Shown: piece after piece, positions 56,830-64,000 of the stretch
Layout: each line of letters starts with the position of its first letter
Numbering within the stretch: position 1 is the stretch's first letter
NCBI GenBank assembly: GCA_021805205.1
Contig: JAJZFV010000015.1
Location: forward strand, 62,001 to 126,000
Reading direction: 5' to 3'
Length of the DNA stretch: 64,000 bases
Origin: Actinomycetes bacterium
Lineage (GTDB): Bacteria > Actinomycetota > Acidimicrobiia > Acidimicrobiales > Acidimicrobiaceae
Notes under the pieces: model-generated
What the model saw: the letters and a program-made list of their open reading frames with translations, nothing else
What the model was told of the DNA's origin: nothing
Databases searched by the model: none
Made by a program: the position numbers and the translations under genes

Positions 56830-59799
56830 TTGCAAGATGGACGAATTCTCCCAAGAGAAGGCGTCGCAGACGAGGCAAGACTCAATGTTGAATTCGGAAG
56901 CAGAGTAATCGTAGCTTCCAACCTCTTTATAAAGAGAGCCTCGACCACGCGTGAAGAGCTCCGAAAGTTTTCTAGTTACCTAGCAACAGTCGATGGACCT
57001 GGTCACTTAATTATTGCGGGAAATCTATTCGACTTGACCGACGTCGGAGCCAATTCAATCGACGATATCATCGAAGATAACAGCGACTTCTTTAGCTCAA
57101 TCGAAACTCTGATTGTCGAGCGAGGCTTTGACCTTTCCTTGATACCAGGGTCAAAAGATCTGGAACTGTCGTCCCTTTGTGACCAATCGACAAAGTTCAC
57201 TGAAAGGTTCAATCCAAATATTTCGTCAAAGTTCATCCTCGACGTGCAGACCGCGACAGGCGCTCGCCAAATCGTAGTCGCGGCCGATCTAAGAGGAATC
57301 TCCTCCGGCGAGGAGGATCAAAAGCTAGCTGAAGCCGTCCAAAAAGATCGCTTATTCTTTGAGTTTTTACCACGCATAGCACGACGGAGCAGATGGCTAG
57401 ATGGTATCGAGTTCATTGACAATCCAAACCTCGCATCGCGATTTGTTGCCTCCCGTGTCTTCTACCGCCAAGCTCTGCGCTATCTGCCTTTTTTACTCCT
57501 ACCGCTCTTTATCTCTTATTTGATCCGAATACCCATATTTCTTTCGATTGCGAACATCGCCCACCTCAAGAACAAAGTGACCACCGATTCGAACCTTATT
57601 CGTTTAGGCGCCTTGGCTACTGCTATTGATGCAATCGCCATCCTCATAATCGCATCACTAATAATTCGAAGGGTCTACTCGTCAATAATCGGCACATCGC
57701 TGAACGACATCGCTGCAGACAGCGACCCAAATGCGACGACACGAATGGCCGCACTTGAAACTATCGACGACTTCACAGTCGGAATCATCATCGGCGAAAG
57801 CATAAACGCCGAGTTAACCGAATTACTTGAAGGGTTTTTTGCATCTCCGGGCTCAGTGGCAACAACGTACCATGAGTCGAGGTCGCGACTCGGACTACCA
57901 ACCGTATTCCAACCTCATCTCAATTGCACCTGGATTGAGATACAGCCCGGCGCAAAGATTAGGGTTCGCCTCTACTCTCAAACTGAAGAGGCTCGACTTC
58001 GACACCTTGGGGAGCGCATAGCACGCCTAGGAATGCACGACAAGAATGCTGGAATCAGAATTCTGGCGGCCTATCCAGGTGGTGAAAACTACCACAAGGT
58101 TCCCGACATAGAACGCAACAGTCTTGCGAGGCCGCGGCGTCTCATCTCTCTAGCAGTCTTCGCGGTTGGGGTGATCGATCTGATTTCGACTCTCGCTCCC
58201 CCATTTCATATGCGACTACAACTCGTAACTGAATTTTTACCTATCTCGATCCCAGTCCTGGCAAATGCTATCGCCGCAATGGAATCAATCGGGCTGATAG
58301 CTCTCTCAAGTGGCCTTAGGAGGGGTCAAAGGAGCGCCTTCATTCTGACCCTAGGTTTAGCCTCAACGATGGTAGCCACCAACCTAATAAAAGGTGCCGA
58401 CGTTGAAGAGTCGATCTTAACCCTTATTCTTACAATCTCACTGATTGCGTCGAGGCGATCATTTCGCGCACCAACGAATCGTGAATCTTTGGCCAAAGGA
58501 CTGCTACGGATACCTATCTTCTGGCTACTTGTGGCTTTGGCTGCCACCGCCACTTTGAAGGTAGAACTATCCATCTTCTCGAGGAGTTCTAATCTTTCAC
58601 TTCCTCGTACATTCGAAGCGGTAGCGCAGCGAATGTTCGGAGTCCAAAGCATTCCGCTACCACACTTGATAGACGAGTTTCTTACTCCATCGTTGGCCGT
58701 AGCTTCCCTCTCCCTCTTTGCGCTCCTGGTCTTCAGAGGATTTAGGCCTGTGGTCGAAATTGGAGTCTCAAAGTATTCACTTAGCCATCGATCCAATCAA
58801 AGTGCCAAAGACGTAGTGACTAAATACTCCTCATCGACCCTTGACTACTTCGCCCTCCGCGACGATAAGGTCTATTTCTTCGCCTACAACTGCGTGATTG
58901 CGTACGCAGTTATTGGTACAGTTGCTCTAGTCTCTCCTGACCCAATAGGGCCTCCTGCCACCAGCAAACAAGCTTGGAATGCGTTTAGAACCTTCGTTGC
59001 TAATAAGGGTTGGACGATTGCAGTTCTCGGAGCTGGTGAAGAGTGGCTCGGGACCTACGCCGCTTCCGGCCTTCGGTCGATCTACATCGGCGACGAGGCG
59101 GTAGTTGAGGTGGAGAACTTCACCCTCGCAGGAAATAGAAACAAATCTCTTCGTCAAGCAGTGAACCGAATGCGCAATTACGGTTATTCGATCGAGTTCG
59201 CCAAGCCCACTGAAATAGATGAGGCGATCCAAAGTCAACTCCTAGAGGTCCTAACGAAATCAAGAAGAGGTGGGGTAGAGAGGGGATTCTCGATGACTCT
59301 CGGACGCTTCCTCGATGAACGGGACGATAACCTTTTGTTGACGATCTGCCACGGTCCAAACGGGGATGTAGTCGGCTTCTGTCAATGGGTGCCAGCACCA
59401 GGAATACTTGGCTACTCCCTTGACCTCATGAGAAGAGATCTGGGGGAGCACCCCAACGGATTGACCGACTTGATGGTGGTGGCAACCATTGAACATCTAA
59501 AGGAACAAGGGTTCAAGGGGCTTTCCCTCAACTTTGCAACAATGAGGGCTATCATCGCCGGAGATAGCGAAGACGCACTTTCAACACGTGTAGAGCGATG
59601 GTTTCTAAAACGCTTATCTGACACCATGCAGATAGAAAGCCTGTGGCGATTTAACTCTAAGTTCAGTCCCACTTGGCTTCCCCGCTATCTAGTCTACGAA
59701 TCACCCGATACCCTTCCTCAGGTTGCAATTGCGATAGCGAGGGCCGAGTCATTTTGGGAACTCCCTATTATTGGCAAGTTTCTAACGCCCAAGGCTTAG
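56830..59799 (+). CDS. degenerate metallophosphoesterase fused to MprF/LysX-type aminoacyl-phosphatidylglycerol synthase
   Basis: A 989-residue membrane protein with four parts. Residues about 20-200 resemble a calcineurin-like metallophosphoesterase (strand VIVASNLF, then LIIAGNLFDL, then LIPGSKDLEL), but the metal motifs are broken: D-x-H is N31-L-F, GDxxD is G64-N65-LFD, GNHD is G107-SKD. Two membrane spans follow (about 212-240 and 260-285), a soluble segment (about 295-430), then six or so spans (about 440-640) as in LysX/MprF. The C-terminus (about 665-985) is a DUF2156 synthase domain: TLDYFALRDDKVYFFAY in part, IYIGDEAV, NGLTDLMVVATI, LSLNFATMRAI, FNSKFSPTWLPRYLVYE. Such domains transfer lysine or alanine from tRNA to phosphatidylglycerol. 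I start at TTG 56830 because AAGGAG lies seven bases upstream; TTG 56800 adds ten residues without one. Confidence 0.85.
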   Translation: MQDGRILPREGVADEARLNVEFGSRVIVASNLFIKRASTTREELRKFSSYLATVDGPGHLIIAGNLFDLTDVGANSIDDIIEDNSDFFSSIETLIVERGFDLSLIPGSKDLELSSLCDQSTKFTERFNPNISSKFILDVQTATGARQIVVAADLRGISSGEEDQKLAEAVQKDRLFFEFLPRIARRSRWLDGIEFIDNPNLASRFVASRVFYRQALRYLPFLLLPLFISYLIRIPIFLSIANIAHLKNKVTTDSNLIRLGALATAIDAIAILIIASLIIRRVYSSIIGTSLNDIAADSDPNATTRMAALETIDDFTVGIIIGESINAELTELLEGFFASPGSVATTYHESRSRLGLPTVFQPHLNCTWIEIQPGAKIRVRLYSQTEEARLRHLGERIARLGMHDKNAGIRILAAYPGGENYHKVPDIERNSLARPRRLISLAVFAVGVIDLISTLAPPFHMRLQLVTEFLPISIPVLANAIAAMESIGLIALSSGLRRGQRSAFILTLGLASTMVATNLIKGADVEESILTLILTISLIASRRSFRAPTNRESLAKGLLRIPIFWLLVALAATATLKVELSIFSRSSNLSLPRTFEAVAQRMFGVQSIPLPHLIDEFLTPSLAVASLSLFALLVFRGFRPVVEIGVSKYSLSHRSNQSAKDVVTKYSSSTLDYFALRDDKVYFFAYNCVIAYAVIGTVALVSPDPIGPPATSKQAWNAFRTFVANKGWTIAVLGAGEEWLGTYAASGLRSIYIGDEAVVEVENFTLAGNRNKSLRQAVNRMRNYGYSIEFAKPTEIDEAIQSQLLEVLTKSRRGGVERGFSMTLGRFLDERDDNLLLTICHGPNGDVVGFCQWVPAPGILGYSLDLMRRDLGEHPNGLTDLMVVATIEHLKEQGFKGLSLNFATMRAIIAGDSEDALSTRVERWFLKRLSDTMQIESLWRFNSKFSPTWLPRYLVYESPDTLPQVAIAIARAESFWELPIIGKFLTPKA

Positions 59800-60807
59800 C
59801 ACCTCGCAGATGCAATCAATTTCTCGGTCGTAGATTCGTACCCAATTCTCAGCATCAACGTGAAGTGCCTCTAGATTGCGAACTGATGTATCGTCAATAG
59901 CCTCATTTGCATAATCAAGATGTCCCTGGATGCGGCGATAAAGTCCCCTACCAAGAATCTCTCTTAGCTGCCAATCGACCACTTCAGAACTGCCCTCAAT
60001 AAGAACGTGAAGTATCTCCTTAGCCCAATGTGCTGCTCCCCAATTAAGATCAGACTTACGCCTTGTTGGGTGATCCGACACCCCAGTCCCAATGCTAACG
60101 ATAAAAGGGCGTCGATCAGGAGCAACTTTGACTGAGTGAGCATAGGCGCACATTGCTGGATTATTTGCTGCCATTACGCCATCGATAAAAGACCGATCTC
60201 CATCCAGTCCGCCGTCTATGCGGGCTGGATCAAAGTAGGTTGGAGCCGCCGTAGTTGAACGAGCCGCCAACCAAAATGGAACATCGCCCATCGCATTTCC
60301 ACGGGCGTCAAATCTAGACCATATGACTACGTCGCGAGCCAAAAGGTCATACGAAGTAACAAGAGTGTCGCAGATGGCTTGCGAGAGCATCGTCTCACCA
60401 AAGTAACTATGGAGATACCTTTCAAACGACTCCGAGTGGTATCGCTCATGCATTATCCCAAAAGATGCCGCTCCACGCCTCACGAAGATATTCTTCTCCG
60501 CTTGCTCGAATACCCTAATCAAATTGGCCGCTCTTGCGGCAGGTTCACCCGTTGACCCCGGGGCAGCGATCGCAAGCGCCAGGAGACCACCGGTTGATGT
60601 TCCTGCAATTAGATCAAAGAGCTCCGAAGAAAACTTTCCTGTTCTTTCTTCGATTTCGGAAATTATACGAGCAGTTATTAGGCCTCTAATTCCGCCCCCA
60701 TCAAGTGACAAGACGCGAAAATAATCCTCTTCTAACGGCGGCAACGGCGCAGAATCATGTTCCCGTAGATTAGGTCTGAGACCGACACTCTTGGCATCCC
60801 ATAGCAA
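59782..60807 (-). CDS. patatin-like phospholipase
   Basis: A 341-residue lipid acyl hydrolase. The oxyanion hole is DGGGIRG (residues 36-42), the nucleophile Ser71 in GTSTGG, and the catalytic Asp209 in FIDGVMAANNP, so the dyad is complete. No signal peptide or membrane segment. Patatins release fatty acids from membrane phospholipids; this one resembles the eukaryote-type and CapV-like group, but no cyclic-nucleotide synthase is near, so an anti-phage role is not indicated. Its 3' end overlaps the convergent MprF-like gene by 18 bases, and it could act on the same membrane lipids. TTG start with GAGGTG upstream. Confidence 0.9.
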   Translation of the reverse strand: MLWDAKSVGLRPNLREHDSAPLPPLEEDYFRVLSLDGGGIRGLITARIISEIEERTGKFSSELFDLIAGTSTGGLLALAIAAPGSTGEPAARAANLIRVFEQAEKNIFVRRGAASFGIMHERYHSESFERYLHSYFGETMLSQAICDTLVTSYDLLARDVVIWSRFDARGNAMGDVPFWLAARSTTAAPTYFDPARIDGGLDGDRSFIDGVMAANNPAMCAYAHSVKVAPDRRPFIVSIGTGVSDHPTRRKSDLNWGAAHWAKEILHVLIEGSSEVVDWQLREILGRGLYRRIQGHLDYANEAIDDTSVRNLEALHVDAENWVRIYDREIDCICEVLSLGR

Positions 60808-60896
60808 TTTACACCTCGCCCTTACTCCATTGCAACGTTACCAAAAGAATAAGATCAGTTCGATATGAAATACGAATAGAGGAATTAGTCGACTAG

Positions 60897-62483
60897 CTAG
60901 AAGAGTAGGTGTGCCTCGTTAGCCATCTGGCTCAATGGTCCTGCGATGATACCAAAACCAATGGTGAAGGCCAGCGAGATAAAGACCACAACGTATGTCA
61001 TTGGATCGATGTCAAGTCTCGAATCTACAGCAGAAGTCGCAAGCGCGACTCCTCCTCCAGAAATCTGTTGCGAGTCATTGGATCCAGAGAATGCACCGAC
61101 TGAAAACTCAGAGGAGCTTCGCTTGGAAAATACCGTTGCAACAATTCTGAGGTAAAAGAATGCGGCAACTACCGCACTGAGCATCGCAATCACGGCTAAC
61201 ACGTAGCTATGAGCGCTCACTGTGGCGGCAACTACCGAAAACTTCGCTATCAATCCAGTTGTAAGGGGCGCACCAGCCTGAGCAACTAAAAATACAGCAA
61301 GAGCAAATGCGATAAATGGTGACCGTTCGAAGAGGCCACGAAGATCACTTAGCGGAACACCGCCTACCTCGGGGTCTTCAAATACCGAGATAATAGCAAA
61401 CGTAGCAATGATTACGAAGGTATAGGAGATTAGATAGTAAAGCGAGGCCGATGCACCGCTTGCAGTACCGGCTGCGACACCTAACATTACAAAGCCGGCG
61501 TGGTTTATCGATGAGTAAGCGAGCATTCGCTTTACATCCTTTTGGATCAACGCTAGAGCTGCGCCAAAGACCATCGTTAATCCAGCCAACACCCAAAGGA
61601 TTGGGCGCCACTGATTCGAAATAGTTGGAAATGCGGTCAGCAAGACACGTAGTAAACCTGCAAATCCAGCAGCTTTGGCTGCAGCCGCCATGAATCCTGT
61701 TGAGACAGATGGCGAACCTTGATATACGTCAGGGGTCCAAAGGTGGAACGGAACCGCTGCAACTTTGAAGGCAAACCCAACGATCAAAAGAGCAATTCCA
61801 GCTAGAAGAACACCGTTGTTAGTGATTGTGTTTGCCGCAAGGTATCCCGCAATCTTAGCTATGTTGGTGCTTCCCGTTGCTCCGTACGTAAGTGCTATTC
61901 CGTACAGAAAGATAGCCGAGGAGAAGCCGCCGAGGATGAAGTACTTCAATCCGGCCTCGCCGGATCTGGAGTTTCGCTTCTCAAATGCCGCAAGTACATA
62001 GAGTGCAATAGAGAGGATCTCAAGACCGATAAATATTACGATCAGATCGCCCGCACTAGCCAAAAGCATCGCACCAGACGACGACAACAATAAAAGACCT
62101 TGGAACTCAACGACGCCAACGTTACTCTTGGCAAGGTAACTTCCAGCAGCAAGCGACCCGAGTAGCGCCGCCGAAGAGATCGTAATCATCATGAAGACAG
62201 AAAAACCGTCGAGAGTGATCGATCCAGCGATAGCACGATATGCGCCATGGGACCGAAATTGGCTCCACAAGACGATGGAATCGACCAACGAAATGGCCGC
62301 AATCGCCGTTGAGAGCAATGTCACCACTTCACGTCGACGCGTCGTCGGGAAAAGCGATGTCACTACCATGATCAAGAGTGTTCCGACTACAAGGATTAAC
62401 TCTGGTCCAATCGACTTATAGGAGATCGACGGGAACTGAATAACCGATCCCTGTGCTATTGTTCCAAGAAGTCCGACACTCAT
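60897..62483 (-). CDS. nuoN: NADH-quinone oxidoreductase subunit N
   Basis: A 528-residue antiporter-like subunit of the complex I membrane arm with about 14 spans. Conserved proton-path elements: the TM5 lysine-bearing GLEILSIALYVLAAF (glutamate in GLE), the FKVAAVPFHLWTPDVYQGSP segment in part (KVAAVPFHLWTPDVYQG) and KDVKRMLAYSSINHAGF in part (DVKRMLAYSSINHAG). The start overlaps nuoM's stop as ATGA. It is the last nuo gene; none follows. Confidence 0.97.
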   Translation of the reverse strand: MSVGLLGTIAQGSVIQFPSISYKSIGPELILVVGTLLIMVVTSLFPTTRRREVVTLLSTAIAAISLVDSIVLWSQFRSHGAYRAIAGSITLDGFSVFMMITISSAALLGSLAAGSYLAKSNVGVVEFQGLLLLSSSGAMLLASAGDLIVIFIGLEILSIALYVLAAFEKRNSRSGEAGLKYFILGGFSSAIFLYGIALTYGATGSTNIAKIAGYLAANTITNNGVLLAGIALLIVGFAFKVAAVPFHLWTPDVYQGSPSVSTGFMAAAAKAAGFAGLLRVLLTAFPTISNQWRPILWVLAGLTMVFGAALALIQKDVKRMLAYSSINHAGFVMLGVAAGTASGASASLYYLISYTFVIIATFAIISVFEDPEVGGVPLSDLRGLFERSPFIAFALAVFLVAQAGAPLTTGLIAKFSVVAATVSAHSYVLAVIAMLSAVVAAFFYLRIVATVFSKRSSSEFSVGAFSGSNDSQQISGGGVALATSAVDSRLDIDPMTYVVVFISLAFTIGFGIIAGPLSQMANEAHLLF

Positions 62484-64000
62484 CAGTGTGTCACCTTTCC
62501 ACTTACATTCAATTTAGCAACGGCTGCAGGTGCATTCTTAGCCGCATCAACATGACTTATTAGGGCATTTACAGATGGCGTGATCCTGCTAAGAAGCGGG
62601 CGAGGATAAACCCCGACTAAGACCACTAACAGAACTAGCGGAGCGAGTATCGAAATTTGACGAACACTCAAATCGAGGCTCTTTGAAGAGGCATCCTCCG
62701 TAATAACCACCTCTTTTGAGCCATGAAAGATCTGCTGATAGCTCCAGAGCATATAGACGGCACTCAAGATAACACCGGTGGTGGCAACTACCGCCCACCA
62801 CCTGTGACCAGAGAATGTCCCCAAGAGGATCATAAATTCACCAACGAAGCCGCTAAGTCCAGGTAGTCCCACAGACGACATTACAAAGAGGGTAAAGATA
62901 CCGGCCAATATTGGAAGCTTCTTTTGAAGTCCACCCATCTTCGACATATCAAAGATGTCAGTCCTGGCGTAAAGATAACCCACGAGCAAAAATAACGCTG
63001 CTGTGTAAATACCGTGGTTTATCATCTGCAGAACACCGCCGGCAGCTCCGATCGATGTCAAACCGAAGATGCCAAGGATTATAAATCCCATGTGCGAGAG
63101 GGAGGAGTAAGCCAACATGCGCTTTACATCCTTTTCTCCCGCCGCTACTATTGCGCCGTAGATGATGCCGATAACTGCCAGGGTAAGAATCAGCGGTGTA
63201 AAGGCGATAGTTGCGCTAGGGAAGAGCGAAAGGTCGAAACGCAAGATACCGTAGGTGCCAAGCTTTGCCATAACGGCGGCCAAAACCATAACTCCTGCCG
63301 TTGGGCTCTGGCGGTACGCATCTGGCGACCAAGTGTGGAATGGAAACATTGGTGCTTTGACCGCAAATGCCGCAGTGAAGGCTGCAAATAACCACTTCTC
63401 TGTGCTAGAGGCCATCGAAGTATTCATCAGCTTCGTAATATCAAAGGTAATGGGATGGCCTTGGCTCGCATGAATAAAGACCAGCGCCAACATTCCAACC
63501 AATAACAACGCTGAGCCGAGGAAGGTATAGACGAAGAACTTTATTGCGGCAGGACCACTCTTTTCGTACCCCCAAGATCCAATGATGAAGTAAGTAGGGA
63601 TAAGAGTCAACTCGAAGGTTACGAAGAATGCAAAGAGATCGATACTCAGGAAGCTACCGAAGCACGCTGCTTCAAGTAGTAGCAGCCACGCGGCAAAGGA
63701 CTTCGAATTGCCCTTTTCTCCTGCACCTATGTATGCGATTGGGAAGATAACTGCAGTCAGAAGAACCAAGAAGAGCGAAATTCCGTCGATGCCCATCTTC
63801 CATGAAATTCCAAAGGCGGGAATCCACGAGTAACTCGATACAAATTGATAACCCGAAAGTCCAGCCTTGAATGAGATCGCCACTACAGCTGCACCTAGGA
63901 GTAGGGCCAACATAGATACTGAAGTTATGGCTTGAGTGACCTTTCTTGGCGTTGACTTTGGTAGAACTGCGAGTAACAGTGCCACAACTGCGGGAAAGAA
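62483..64000 (-). CDS. nuoM: NADH-quinone oxidoreductase subunit M (start beyond window)
   Basis: At least 505 residues of the second antiporter-like subunit of complex I; the reading frame is open to the window edge and the part read there (FFPAVVALLLAVLP) is the usual first membrane helix, so a few N-terminal residues are missing. Proton-path marks: FELTLIPTYFIIG (the TM5 glutamate), FAVKAPMFPFHTWSPDAYRQSP in part (VKAPMFPFHTWSPDAYRQ), KDVKRMLAYSSLSHMGF in part (DVKRMLAYSSLSHMG) and FVGEFMILLG. Couples proton transfer to quinone reduction in the cytoplasmic membrane. Overlaps nuoN by one base. Confidence 0.97.
   Translation of the reverse strand, partial: FFPAVVALLLAVLPKSTPRKVTQAITSVSMLALLLGAAVVAISFKAGLSGYQFVSSYSWIPAFGISWKMGIDGISLFLVLLTAVIFPIAYIGAGEKGNSKSFAAWLLLLEAACFGSFLSIDLFAFFVTFELTLIPTYFIIGSWGYEKSGPAAIKFFVYTFLGSALLLVGMLALVFIHASQGHPITFDITKLMNTSMASSTEKWLFAAFTAAFAVKAPMFPFHTWSPDAYRQSPTAGVMVLAAVMAKLGTYGILRFDLSLFPSATIAFTPLILTLAVIGIIYGAIVAAGEKDVKRMLAYSSLSHMGFIILGIFGLTSIGAAGGVLQMINHGIYTAALFLLVGYLYARTDIFDMSKMGGLQKKLPILAGIFTLFVMSSVGLPGLSGFVGEFMILLGTFSGHRWWAVVATTGVILSAVYMLWSYQQIFHGSKEVVITEDASSKSLDLSVRQISILAPLVLLVVLVGVYPRPLLSRITPSVNALISHVDAAKNAPAAVAKLNVSGKVTH

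Noticed and set aside
59782-60807. Patatin as a CBASS (CapV) antiviral effector
   Set aside because: No CD-NTase, HORMA, TRIP13 or other accessory gene is next to it; the neighbours are an MprF-like gene and nuoN.

Overview
The window reads as a chromosome segment of an actinobacterium with unusually moderate base composition (by eye roughly half G+C). Actinobacterial markers are a DUF3039 protein, a CBS-less GuaB3, a MptB/DUF2029-type polyprenol mannosyltransferase, and the gene order rplM-rpsI-glmM / glmS / acpS-nnr-alr / tsaE-tsaB / rimI-tsaD / groES-groEL / guaB3, which also runs in one direction in mycobacteria. The low G+C and the divergent accessory genes make class Acidimicrobiia (an Acidithrix/Ferrimicrobium-like organism) my best guess; this is inference, not proof. 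There is no mobile element, CRISPR array, rRNA or phage signature.

Layout. 0-5.1 kb: a possible mini membrane protein, DUF3039, guaB3, an unknown 132-aa protein, a Nudix hydrolase and groES-groEL under a perfect CIRCE operator. 5.1-13.2 kb: t6A/tRNA-modification and cell-envelope genes (tsaD, rimI, Rieske protein; tsaB, tsaE, family-4 UDG, alr, nnr, acpS) on the minus strand, split by an AT-rich spacer followed by a plus-strand island (orphan HypA-like protein, rnhA). 13.3-14.3 kb: a plus-strand secreted protein with two 318-bp repeats that differ by one base. 14.4-51.5 kb: 37 kb of uninterrupted minus-strand housekeeping genes: glmS, glmM, rpsI, rplM, truA, the alpha, spc, S10 and str ribosomal operons, rpoC-rpoB, the L7/L12-L10 and L1-L11 genes, nusG, secE and tRNA-Trp. 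51.6-52.7 kb: a plus-strand ECF sigma factor, then rpmG, tRNA-Met and tRNA-Thr on the minus strand. 52.7-60.8 kb is more accessory: a GNAT acetyltransferase, an AlkA-like glycosylase, a MptB-like mannosyltransferase, tRNA-Tyr, YajQ, a HAD phosphatase, a roughly 990-residue fusion of a degenerate metallophosphoesterase with an MprF/LysX-type aminoacyl-phosphatidylglycerol synthase, and a convergent patatin-like phospholipase. 60.9-64 kb: nuoN and the start-truncated nuoM of complex I.

The core cluster supplies ribosomal proteins, RNA polymerase, elongation factors, Sec translocation (secY, secE), adenylate kinase, methionine aminopeptidase and UDP-GlcNAc precursor synthesis. Hairpins followed by U-rich tracts sit at informative junctions (tuf/rpsJ, rpsJ/rplC, rplO/secY, rplA/rplJ, rplQ/truA), indicating that the long gene run is divided into several transcription units. 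The most interesting items are the pseudo-phosphoesterase/MprF fusion next to a phospholipase, an apparent CTG start for infA, RpoB Asn at the position of E. coli Ser531 (a natural rifampicin-resistance residue in spirochaetes), an L10-leader-like attenuator, and three plus-strand insertions into otherwise conserved minus-strand clusters.
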